A DNA stretch of 42,319 nucleotides from Cladosporium sp. IMV 00045 (Eukaryota; Ascomycota; Dothideomycetes; Cladosporiales; Cladosporiaceae), in contig MSJI02000845.1 of the NCBI GenBank assembly GCA_001931905.2, positions 61,661 through 103,979 of the forward strand, written 5' to 3'. This document shows positions 1 through 9,449 of this stretch, piece after piece. The notes beneath the pieces are model-generated. The model searched no databases. It was not told where the DNA came from and saw nothing but the letters and a program-made list of their open reading frames with translations. The translations under genes and the position numbers were made by a program. Position 1 is the stretch's first letter. The number at the start of each line of letters is the position of its first letter.

Positions 1-596
1 GAGCCAGACCTTTCTTTTGATTACTCTTCCTCGTTCACTACTAGACAACAGTTTTCTCTAATAAGTCAAATTTCAAGGTTAACTTCGATTTACAGTCCCA
101 GTTCCGGCTTCGCTTTGAGCCTGGCGTGAGGATACATATAAAGATTCAAGATCCTGAACCAAAAAAGAGCAAAAAAACTTGAAGACAAGAGGAATAATCA
201 TCACAACCTCAATCGATTTCCTTCCTTTTCTAGCTTCCCAAAAGTCTAATGTACTACAAGAAGAAAGAGACAAGCCCAACAAAAAGGTACAAAGAGTCCT
301 CTCTCTCGAATCCATTCGATCGCTCGCTAGCCCTGGTCCTTCTTGCCCCCGTCTTTCCTTCCCCATCTATCCATCTTTGTCATTTCCCAGATTCCCAAAA
401 ACAAGTATCATCATCAAAACCGTCAACATCGACAAGTCATGCACGCATGGTAGATGCGAAAATAAGCAAGAAAGAAGGAGAAACCTTCCCCAACCGGAAA
501 AAAACAAAACCGCCAATCTCCCCTCATCCTTTTCAATATTCAACCATAAAACCAACCAAAGTAACCACCCACCTCTTTACCTTTTTACTTTCCAGT
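1..596. other. Gene-free stretch downstream of the kinase
   Basis: No open frame here resembles a protein; the forward frames that start here and run on to about 1514 are antisense to the kinase. The first bases past the kinase stop should hold its 3' untranslated region. I see no RNA gene or repeat. Confidence 0.6.
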
Positions 597-3500
597 CTAT
601 TCCTCCTGTATCCCCCCACCCCTAGCCCTCTCATCCTCGCTATCCCTCGTCCGCACCTTCTTCATGGTATTGTTGCTCCCGCTCCGCGAACTGCGCTTCG
701 AGCCGCGCGAAAGCCCCGTGCCCCGCCGCTGCTTCGCGTGCGCGGCTTCCAGCGCCGCGGACAGACTGCTCCCGCCGCCGGAGCGGGGAGAGGAAGAAGA
801 GTTGGAATTGTGCAGGTGTCTGTTGCTGCCGCCGCCAGAGCGGCGGCGACGCATGACCAGCCCGCCATCGCTGTCGGAGGAGCTGTCGTAGTCGTCTTCG
901 TCGTCGGAGGCGGCGTTGTCGCTGTCGAGCGCGGTTTCTTCGTGGTCCGGGGAGTAGCCTTCTTCGTCCTTCTCGAGGAAGGAGGGGCGGAAGGTTGGTT
1001 TGTCGGAGCTGGTGGGCCCGTGCAGCGTGGAGCCGGAGTTTTTGCCGTCGAGCTCTTCGATGGGGGCGTTTTCGGTGGGGTCGACGGAGGAGGCTTCGGA
1101 GATGACGGAGGGGATGGAGGGGTTGGAGACGGACATGGAGACGGCGGAGCCGAAATCCGAGGAGCTGGAGACGAGGGATGGCGGGAGTTGGCCGGTGTGG
1201 CCTGTTGGGCTGGCCTCGTGGGAGGAGACGGGGTGGGATGCGTCGGCCGCGCTGGGACGTCGCCACTCATTGGATTCGGGTCCTTTGTCGTCAGGGCTGG
1301 GAGGGCACATGCGGGATGGTTTTCGGGGCTTGCTGTCGACGTCGGCGCCGCTGTGCTCCTCCTCTTCGCCTTCTCTGATGAGCTTGCGGACGCGTTCGTC
1401 ATCTGCACGCTGCCAGTCTGCGATGCTCGACTCGGCTGCAAAGAATTTGGGCGCGGTCTGCTTGACAGGAGTCTCCTCGTTGGTATGGTGGGAGGTCGCA
1501 GACGGAGCAATTGACTTGATCGAGCTGTTCGAAGACACGCGCGAGAGAGGTCCGGCGCTTGGTCGGAGGTGGACTGGCGAGCTTGACACGACTGAGTGTG
1601 CTCGTGATGACGTCGGACTCGCCTTTACGCTGTTGTTCGCACTGGTGGCAGGGGTGATATCCCTGAGCGCCTCCGGCAAATCCACATGACCAGCAGCGGA
1701 CGTGTTGCTCACCGCGACACTCGGTTGAGTGTGAGGATCAAGCGACTCTGTAGACTCGTTTCGATTTGCGGAGCGGCCGCGTGGGTCGGCTGGCTGCGAA
1801 CGTGCTGCAGATCTCTCGCGCACCGTCTTAAGGATACGCCGTCCAGCACCTCCAAGCAGCCCGCCCAGGTTTGACCCGCCCAGGTTTGACCCGCCCGGCG
1901 ATTCGAGAGCCATCGGTGTTCCCGGGAGACCCGGCGATGGTGGGGGTGAGTCCCGTGAGTCTCGTGACAAGACTCGTTGAAGATCTGACTGCTTGACTGT
2001 CTTCACGGAGCCTGATGTCGACGTGACGGTCTTCGAGCGCTCAGGTGGGCTTGGCCTTACGGGAGACGATGATGCGTGGTTTTGGTTGATCACAGCAGCC
2101 ACTGAGTCAGGTCTCGATGCCTCCGGGTCAAAGAAGCCATGCCTTTCTGTCTCCGGGCTTGCAGTCACACTTCTAGACAGCGGATGTTCACCTTCCCTAG
2201 AGGCCTTCAACGCTGAAAAGATGGACTCGTCCCCTCGGAGACTTTGACGACGCGCATCTTGGCTGATCGTGCTGCTAGATGAGCTCGCCGATGGGGGTCC
2301 AGAGTGAGAACCGTGTACGCCTGCATTCGAGCCGCTCCTAGATCGGCCCTGGAGCACGCTGCCAAATCCGAGGCGTTCTCCCACTCTCTTGATGCCGGAA
2401 CGCACGCGCTCGACCCACTGCAGTGGCACGACGGCCGTATTGACATCTTCGTTCGAGACTTCAATTTTCTTGCCATCACTTTGGCGGTTGGGGTCAGTCT
2501 CTTCCAGCCAGCTGATTTTGTTGGGCAAGTCTGACGTGACCCAAGGATGGTGCCTGACCTCCTCGAGGGTGATGCGCTTGCGCGGGTCTTTCGTCAAGAG
2601 ACGTCTGAGCAAGTCGTGCAGATCATCATCTACCTCTTCATAAATCAAATCAAGCTCGTGCCTCTTGCCCGTTGCAGCCGGAGGGAAAACGCGACCATGC
2701 GAGCTGGGGCGCGATTGAGGTTTTGTGTTGATGGGTAAGAGCCTCTTCCTTGGGATGTAAATCTCCTCATCCGCGATCAATCGCATGACCACAAACTCGT
2801 TGTCGACGTACGGTGTCCGGGCGTACAGCATGCAGAAGAGCGTAATACCAAGAGCCCAAACGTCGATCGCCTTGGTGACGGGAGGGGGATCGTCCATGAT
2901 GTCTGTGATACAAAGCTCAGGAGCAAAGAAGGCCGGCGTACCGACAGTCTTGGCGAGTTCCTTTGCTTCATCGTCAAGATCGCGGGCCTCATTCTCGCTC
3001 AATTCTTCTGGCGCCTCTTCGTCGTGCAATGGCCTTCCGAGATATGAAACGCCAAAGTCTGAGATCTTAACCCGGTGATCAATGGTTTGGAGGAGGTTCG
3101 GTGGTTTGATATCTCTGTGCACGATTCCTTGGTAGTGCAGATATTGCAGGCCGAGTAGGGTATCCCTGAACGCCACACGCACATTCTGCATCGTCATGCA
3201 AGGTACAAATTCGAGCTCTGGATTCAAGTCGCTTTCGAGCACTTCGTTTGCGAGCTGCGCCAGATCCCCAGTATTGCTTCGAGAAGGGTTTGCGGAGGAG
3301 TGTAGGCTGTGGGCCACACTAGGCACTCTGGACGTCTCGCCAGAACTAAAGTCGTACGCACCGTACATAGTGCCGTCAAGGCTCTTGTGTGAGATGCTGT
3401 CCTGCATTTCGACAGGTGAGCTCGAAAGCATCGTGTCGGGTTCTTCGTGAGGTCGCTCCTCAGTGAGGGTTAGGAAAGAGCTGGTTTCTTGCTTCTGTGG

Positions 3501-4973
3501 TATAGTGGGAAGGGTTGATGTTGGTAAAGGCGATGCTGTACGAGAAATCCGACGACCCGCGGCGGCCATGAGCTTTGCGATATTGATCTCAGAAGGGAGG
3601 GAATCGGCTGTCTGGGTGGATACACGAGATAGGCGATCGTCATCCGACTCGTCACTCTCGTCGTCCCCCATTTCGTGACTCCAGGTGTTTGGGTTCATTG
3701 AAGCTTCTTGTCTGACCCTTCGGGCAGCCCGGATGAGTGCACGTTTCTGTCTCCTGAGACGTCTCTGTGCCTCCACCTGGACCGCATCATCTTCGGCGTC
3801 CCATTGAGGATCGGGTATTTCTCTTTTCTCGCGTTCGTAGCGGCGTGCCTCAACCACGGCTATTTCCTTGGGCGCCTTGACACGCCACTGGATTTCGCCT
3901 CGCTCTACCCATTCTAAAACAATGTATACCTTTTTGCGCGAGGGATCGTCGATGACTTCAAGAAGTGCCACAACATTTGGATGTCTCGCCTTCTTCAGAA
4001 TGGCAACTTCCTTCTTGACCTTGTCCTCAGCGTTGCCCAGTTTGCCCAGTCGTCTACGCTTCGAATAACGCTCGACGATCTTGATGGCAACATGAGAATC
4101 TGTGGTTTGAAGATCCCTTCCAAGCTTAACCTTTCCATGGGTGCCACGACCTAGTTCGTCGACAATTTCGTAGTGGTTGATAAGCTTGCGACCGGAAATG
4201 GGATCGACGTCGACATCGGCAACGTGTGTTTCTTTAGGCGCTTGGCGATGGGTAAAGTGCAGGAAAGGACTGGCGTAAGTTCCAGGCGTGGCTGGCGACT
4301 CCCAATCTTCGTGCGTAGGTGGTTCTGTGTTTGGGGTGAAAAGACCATGACCGGGCGTTGCGGCTGGGGAGTTACCAACAGTGCGTGAGCCGGACTGGTG
4401 GAGGGAGGCTATGGCGGAGGAGAATGTGAGAATTTGTGACGGGTGGGATGTCCGTTGGCGCAGTGTGGGCGGATGCCCACGGTGGGGATATTGAAAGCCC
4501 TGCAGAGCAGAGAAAGACTGGTTAGGATAATGCGGCCGCGGGCGAGGACCGGGTGGTGCAGGAGACGCAGGCTTCAGCGTGGCCGTGCTGTCGGTGCTTT
4601 CCATGCTTTTCGCGGTCAATATGGAAGTTTCCCTCTGCGGTCCTGGTCTCTCGGGCCCGGGAGAGACCACTGCCACTTTGGGAAGCGAGCCTTTGCCAGG
4701 AGACTGGACGTAGCCGGCATTTATGGGCGACGAGCGACGGGAAGAGGCAACGGAGTTTGACACAGAGGCAGGGCTGGGCCGACGCCCTGCTTCTGTGCCC
4801 GCCGGATCGCGTGCAAAATAGTCGGTCAAGCTGTTGGACGCAGATGAGGTCGGCTCGACGTTGGAAGGAACTTCCGACCGCGGCGTGCTGTCGTAGTCTT
4901 CCTTTGTGTATGCATCCGGCGCCAGTCCTCCATCTTGGTCATTCTGCTCACGGGCAGCAGGGTCTGTTGACAT
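597..4973 (-). CDS. Serine/threonine protein kinase, CaMKK type (Ssp1/Sak1-like)
   Basis: A 1458-residue uninterrupted frame encodes a protein kinase of the CaMKK/Elm1 class, which in fungi phosphorylates the activation loop of Snf1/AMPK-type kinases (family knowledge). Visible kinase parts are the glycine loop GRGTHGKVKLG (275-285), VAIK with Lys298, HRDIKPPN (619-626), DFG (639-641), TVGTP (676-680) and APE (684-686); the domain spans roughly 268-811. A low-complexity insert of about 230 residues (362-590) sits inside the domain between the hinge and helix E. Long Ser/Pro-rich tails flank it (1-265, 830-1458), the C-terminal one with acidic and Arg-rich patches. The start is the first ATG of the frame, giving MSTDPAAREQ. 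No intron is needed. The choice among the paralogues Sak1, Tos3, Elm1 and Ssp1 is inference; the HYEI...GRGTHGKVK loop and the insert favour Ssp1. Confidence 0.9.
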   Translation of the reverse strand: MSTDPAAREQNDQDGGLAPDAYTKEDYDSTPRSEVPSNVEPTSSASNSLTDYFARDPAGTEAGRRPSPASVSNSVASSRRSSPINAGYVQSPGKGSLPKVAVVSPGPERPGPQRETSILTAKSMESTDSTATLKPASPAPPGPRPRPHYPNQSFSALQGFQYPHRGHPPTLRQRTSHPSQILTFSSAIASLHQSGSRTVGNSPAATPGHGLFTPNTEPPTHEDWESPATPGTYASPFLHFTHRQAPKETHVADVDVDPISGRKLINHYEIVDELGRGTHGKVKLGRDLQTTDSHVAIKIVERYSKRRRLGKLGNAEDKVKKEVAILKKARHPNVVALLEVIDDPSRKKVYIVLEWVERGEIQWRVKAPKEIAVVEARRYEREKREIPDPQWDAEDDAVQVEAQRRLRRQKRALIRAARRVRQEASMNPNTWSHEMGDDESDESDDDRLSRVSTQTADSLPSEINIAKLMAAAGRRISRTASPLPTSTLPTIPQKQETSSFLTLTEERPHEEPDTMLSSSPVEMQDSISHKSLDGTMYGAYDFSSGETSRVPSVAHSLHSSANPSRSNTGDLAQLANEVLESDLNPELEFVPCMTMQNVRVAFRDTLLGLQYLHYQGIVHRDIKPPNLLQTIDHRVKISDFGVSYLGRPLHDEEAPEELSENEARDLDDEAKELAKTVGTPAFFAPELCITDIMDDPPPVTKAIDVWALGITLFCMLYARTPYVDNEFVVMRLIADEEIYIPRKRLLPINTKPQSRPSSHGRVFPPAATGKRHELDLIYEEVDDDLHDLLRRLLTKDPRKRITLEEVRHHPWVTSDLPNKISWLEETDPNRQSDGKKIEVSNEDVNTAVVPLQWVERVRSGIKRVGERLGFGSVLQGRSRSGSNAGVHGSHSGPPSASSSSSTISQDARRQSLRGDESIFSALKASREGEHPLSRSVTASPETERHGFFDPEASRPDSVAAVINQNHASSSPVRPSPPERSKTVTSTSGSVKTVKQSDLQRVLSRDSRDSPPPSPGLPGTPMALESPGGSNLGGSNLGGLLGGAGRRILKTVRERSAARSQPADPRGRSANRNESTESLDPHTQPSVAVSNTSAAGHVDLPEALRDITPATSANNSVKASPTSSRAHSVVSSSPVHLRPSAGPLSRVSSNSSIKSIAPSATSHHTNEETPVKQTAPKFFAAESSIADWQRADDERVRKLIREGEEEEHSGADVDSKPRKPSRMCPPSPDDKGPESNEWRRPSAADASHPVSSHEASPTGHTGQLPPSLVSSSSDFGSAVSMSVSNPSIPSVISEASSVDPTENAPIEELDGKNSGSTLHGPTSSDKPTFRPSFLEKDEEGYSPDHEETALDSDNAASDDEDDYDSSSDSDGGLVMRRRRSGGGSNRHLHNSNSSSSPRSGGGSSLSAALEAAHAKQRRGTGLSRGSKRSSRSGSNNTMKKVRTRDSEDERARGGGIQEE

Positions 4974-7900
4974 GGCTCGCTGCAGGCAATGCTGGTCGAG
5001 CGTCTGGCGCGGACTCGAAGCGAGAAGAGCCTCGAGAGGGCGGTAGTCGGGGAAAGAGGCCTCGAGTAGTGTCTAGCCACACTGAGTCCGGTTGGACATT
5101 GAGTGGTGATATTGAGCGGGGAGGAAGCCTTTAGGGTGGCCGTATCATGGTAGGGTTGAACAAAACGGGTCGAGATGGTCGGCCCCGGACGAGGAGGCGT
5201 TCGGTAGAAGGTCGAGGTATGTAAGTAAGTACGGCAGGCAAGGTAGGTGGCAGTGGTGTGGTTTCCTGCAAGAGACGACGACAGACAAGACAAGACAGGG
5301 TAGGACTCCAGAAGTCGTTAGCGCGACGAGGGAGTCGTGTGAGTGGGATATGACGGGGGGACCGGGTGTAGCGAGAGAGATTATTGGGGAGCGCCTCTCT
5401 CTGCTCTCTGCTCTCTGCTCGCTCTCTGCACGCTCTGCTGCTGGGTGTACTGACGTCGAGGTCGGATTGGGTGGTGAGCTAAAAGCAGAGTAGAGTCGTT
5501 CAAATGTGGGGCAGGCGGAGGATTGAGAGAGGCTAAGCCTGCAGTTGGCCGCCGGGCACGAGTCGCCGAGATATCAGAGACACACAGACACACACACAAT
5601 GGATGAGGGAGAGACTCGACAGAGCCCACCAGGGGGATGTTCCTCTGCTGCTGCCGCTAGAGTACTACCACCGTTGTACTGACACTACTGCTACACTACT
5701 ACTGCCACTACCACTGGGGGGAACACTACTGTTACCCGCATTGTTATTGGGCAGGCCGCCTGCCAGGATCTGCAGCCTGCCGTTGATTCTTTGCATTGTT
5801 GATCGACTCTTGAATGGTCGGCCTCTTCTCTGTCTGCCTTCACTTCCATTCACGTGACACGTACTCTGTGGTTGGTGGGCTGGAGTGGTGTTGAGCGTAC
5901 AGTCAAGTCGCCCAGCAGACTCCCACTCTACCTCGCCAGACGTTGGGCAGGATGTTGAGAGAGCGCCAAGTATCGCCTCTTCTTTCCCCAGGGCCCTCTC
6001 GCTTTCTAAGACATGCAGGACATGCAGGCATGCGAGTCACCCACTCACCGGCCGAAGCCTACCGTGTCTCTGCGCCTCTCACGGCTCTGCTCTGCCTCTC
6101 TGCCTCTCTCTGCCTTTGCTCCTCTACCGGAGATGGCCACCTCGCGAACGATTGGCCGTAGCGGCGATCCCTCGCCAATCAACGCGCCGTCCGTCCCCCC
6201 TTGGGGCCCTTGCCCAACGGACGGGATTTGTCGCTTGCCTCGAATAATGATTCAGTAATCCAATATTATTATTTATTGCTGCTCCTGTATGTACACGGTA
6301 CCTACATGGTAATATGTATCCCCTTCCCTCTTTCCAGCAACCGCCCACGCCCCAAGGCCGAATCCAACGCTCGCTTGCCGCAGTACATGACGATGACATG
6401 ACCCCAAAGAGTCTTTTACCTTTCCCCCATCGTTTCTGTCGCCTATCGCGCTTTTTTCACTTTCGCTTTGTCCCGAAGCCCTACTCGTCACGCTCCGTGC
6501 TCCGCCCGCCAAAAGACAGGTGCTCGGGCTGGTAGGTGCGCCCTGTCTGACATCTGCGATGATGGGTGGTCGTCGCTGATGATGATGAGGAGGAGGATTT
6601 ATCGATGATGGTAGTGCTGTGAGGCGATCGTCGTCTCTTCGTCCTCTCTATTACCTAGCCTGCCACGGCCCCGGCGCCATCTCCGTGTGGCTCCATAGCG
6701 CAATAGCTGCAACCCGTCTCGCTTGCCTTAGACTCTTAGGTCTCATCCCACGATGACGGCCAACTCCCTTGTCTCGAGGCCTGTAGCTGCTTCTCGACTT
6801 GAAGAAAAACCGTCCCTTGTAGGCATATTCCGAGCCAGCCGGCCAGTCGCGATGGGGAGATCGACAGAGAGGCCGTTGCTTGCTCTGCTTCGCCCCAAGG
6901 GAAACTAGGCTTGAGCCGCTCAACCAGTAGTGAGGCGAGCAGGCGAGCAAAGGCACATGTGAGGGGTACGCTACAAGCGATACCACTACCGCTACTACTA
7001 CTACTGATGTACAGTTGTACCCCTGCGCAAAGAACGAGCGAGACGAGCAGGTGGGGAAAACGGGATCAGAGATGGCCATGCGCCATACGTGCGTGGGATA
7101 TATGTGTATGCAACTACGCGAGGACTGGGGTTCACCTGCACAGTACCTAGGTACACAGTAGGCACTCACTACCTACTACTGCTCCCCTCTCCATGCCTCC
7201 CTCCCTGGTGAGACCTTCAAACGAGCTTAACCAACCGCGGACGATGGGCGGACGAGAAAAGCTAGATCAAACGTGTGAGAAAAACCGAGGTCGTCACCTC
7301 GTCAAGTCTCGCTTTTACCCGCGGTTTGTAATCTATTACACTTTCTCTGCCTCCCCCAGCACAACACCAGATACGTCGGTGGGCGCTGGAGGCGCTTGTC
7401 GTTGGGTTCGGCTGCGCGCTGTTGTCCATGATTGCCATGCCCGACAGAGGCATTTGCCATCGATTCTTCGGTCGCTTCGTGCCGGAGATACGTCCCGGTA
7501 TCGACTTATTGGCGGCGGCGGCGGCGGCGGCGACCGTGCCTCGCTATTGTACATGTACACAGTACATGCACATGTATGATGATGATGGTGCTCGAGCGCG
7601 GTAGTCAAAACTACCTCCACCCAAGACAGGCAGGGCAGGCTGCAGAGCAATCGGCTAGAACGCATGTGCCTCTCTGGCACGGCGATACTTTACCGACTTG
7701 GGAGAAACTACAGCAAAACTCTAGGTAGAGTTCGTTGCGTATATGAGACATGACGGCTGAACGACGACAGAAAGAAATTCAAAATCGCTATAAGCCTTTT
7801 CCTTGGTCCCGGATAGGTCTTGGGGGCTGATGCTCACTTACTCGATCGAGACCGAAGCTACTCGTTGACTTTGCTTGAGGCTGGCTTTTTTCGAGGCTGG

Positions 7901-8455
7901 AAACTCCCTCCGCATATCCCCCATCTGCCAGGTACCGTGTACAAGCCGCCGCGCAGAGCTGCATGACAGTTCCTGTCGAGGCGGATTGCCCTCTGGTCTT
8001 GCGCGATGTGCAGTCTTGTTTGTTTGCTCTGCTGCACCATCCCACGGTTTCTTTCCATTTCCAATCATGTCTGACAAAAACCCTGCAGCAAATAATGCCT
8101 GCACTGACCCCTCTCCCTCGTCCCAAATCTCTCACACACCACCACTACCACTCCTCTTCGTGCTGCTGCCAGTGCACGCGGCCGTGTCCCGGAATAGGCA
8201 TGCGCAAAATCGGCATGGATCTATGACCCGCTTAGCTATAATCGCCGATGAGTCGGGCCAGGATGCCCGCAAAGTCCCATGCTGACACTTGGAATTGGCA
8301 TAGCGCTTATGCAGGTCGTGGAGAAAGGAGTATAGAGGCATCGGCTGGCGCTGACAGGAGGGTCGCTAGAGATTGAGAAAGAGTAGAGCACGCCGTGCAG
8401 TCTTCCCGTAGAGTGAATCTCACGGCCCGCGCATATGTCTGCTTCGGCATGCCGT
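4974..8455. other. 3.5-kb gene-free region upstream of the kinase
   Basis: No frame in this span looks like a conserved protein. It holds CT-rich runs with repeated CTCTCTG words (about 5393-5440), a short CA run (5578-5598), a stretch of ACT triplets (5664-5720), ATG/AGG triplets (about 6577-6597), a GGC run (7511-7532) and alternating ACATGTAC words (7549-7577). Part of it is likely the kinase promoter and a long 5' leader, given its position; the rest may hold non-coding transcripts. This is inference. Confidence 0.5.
7511..7532. repeat. (GGC)7 microsatellite
   Basis: Seven GGC triplets plus one base lie in the gene-free region between the kinase and Cwf18. The reverse strand reads GCC. 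No reading frame makes use of it convincingly, so it is listed as a simple repeat. Confidence 0.9.
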
Positions 8456-9097
8456 TCAGCTGCCGTCCAGCAAAGCCGCATCTTCCTCACGCTCCCTGCG
8501 AGCGTCCTCTTCGTCCTCGCGCTCCCTCTCCCTCGTGGCCTCGACCAACGTGGCTCCCTCAATGCCCGCCGCGTCGCCGTCACCCCCATCCTGCATCGGG
8601 CCGCCTGCCCTGGCCTTTGCAGCCTCTTTCTGCTTCGCGATACGCTCTCTGACCAGTCGCGCGATGGCGTTGTCCGTCCGCACATTCAACACTTCCATCT
8701 TGCGGTCCAGGTCGCGTTTCAAATCCCAGTTGGGCTTCTTCGGCTGCAGCTTGAACAAATCTAGCGGCGCCTCGTTTTGCTCTTCCTCTTCTGCCCGACG
8801 CTTGGTCTCTTCTGCCAGTTGGGCTGCTTGCTGCTCCAGTGTCTCCTGCCCTTCGTCTGGTGCATTCTCAAAGCCCAAGCGCGGTCCTTTCGTTTCGGCG
8901 TCGTAGTTACGCCCGGAGAGATAGCGTGATGTGTCGTCTGGTGTGCTTTCTTTGCGTGGCGATTTCGGTACTGGTTGGCCGTCTTCGTCTGTAGGCTCTT
9001 CACTTGGGTCTGCTTGTTTGCGCTTCAGTGATTTGAGCTGCGCCAGGCGAGATTTGCGGTCTTGAGCCGCGGCGCTGAGTGCTGCTGTCGATGCCAT
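8456..9097 (-). CDS. cwf18: Pre-mRNA splicing factor Cwf18 (CCDC12 family)
   Basis: This 213-residue protein matches the Cwf18/CCDC12 family, a component of the Prp19/Cdc5-associated spliceosome. The family core lies at residues 110-155: an acidic-hydrophobic APLDLFKL, then KKPNWDLKRDLDRKME and a basic helix ending in ARLVRERI. The N-terminus is a short basic helix (DRKSRLAQLKSLKRKQ) of the family type and the C-terminus is a charged Arg/Glu helix. I chose the ATG at 9097 because the first 24 residues of the longer frame (from 9169) look unlike the family and the residues after 9097 (MASTAALSAAAQDRKSRL) fit a start. The gene is divergent from the PPR gene. No intron is visible. Confidence 0.9.
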   Translation of the reverse strand: MASTAALSAAAQDRKSRLAQLKSLKRKQADPSEEPTDEDGQPVPKSPRKESTPDDTSRYLSGRNYDAETKGPRLGFENAPDEGQETLEQQAAQLAEETKRRAEEEEQNEAPLDLFKLQPKKPNWDLKRDLDRKMEVLNVRTDNAIARLVRERIAKQKEAAKARAGGPMQDGGDGDAAGIEGATLVEATREREREDEEDARREREEDAALLDGS

Positions 9098-9411
9098 AGC
9101 TGCTGATTGTGGGTGTTGCGATTTACAGAACAGAGACTCCGCAAGCTGTGAAACCTTTATGCCAGGCAAAGAGCAATGCGGAAGTTAATGCTAATGATGT
9201 TCAATTTCACAAGACCAGTCCGCAGAGCGCGACAGTAGCAGCGGCCTTAGCGGGAAGTCTAAACCGACCCCGGCCCAAGATTCTCGCCCGGCTTCATCCA
9301 AATGCAATCCCGAATATTTGCGACTCTCCGTACAACATCCCTTGCTTGACGATTTCTTATTATACCTTTCTTTCTATCTAATCTACCCTTGACTGCCGTC
9401 GATGTACGCCT
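9098..9411. promoter_or_regulatory. Shared promoter between cwf18 and the PPR gene
   Basis: The two start codons lie 314 bp apart in opposite directions, so both promoters must be within this segment. No clear TATA element is seen. A pyrimidine-rich stretch precedes the PPR start (about 9355-9390), as is common near fungal transcription starts. Confidence 0.6.
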
Positions 9412-9449
9412 ATGCACCGATGCCTGCTCCCGCACGCGCTACCAGCTAG
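9402..9449 (+). promoter_or_regulatory. Short upstream ORF overlapping the PPR start
   Basis: An ATG at 9402 opens a 15-codon frame that ends at TAG 9447-9449, overlapping the proposed PPR start (9412) in another frame. If the transcript begins upstream of 9402, this frame would lower initiation at 9412 or favour a later start. The transcript end is not known. Confidence 0.4.

Noticed and set aside
249..1514. 421-codon forward frame opposite the kinase
   Set aside because: It is antisense to a Ser/Arg-rich coding region, is low-complexity (Gly/Val/Ala/Arg) and has no domain; the kinase frame explains the DNA.
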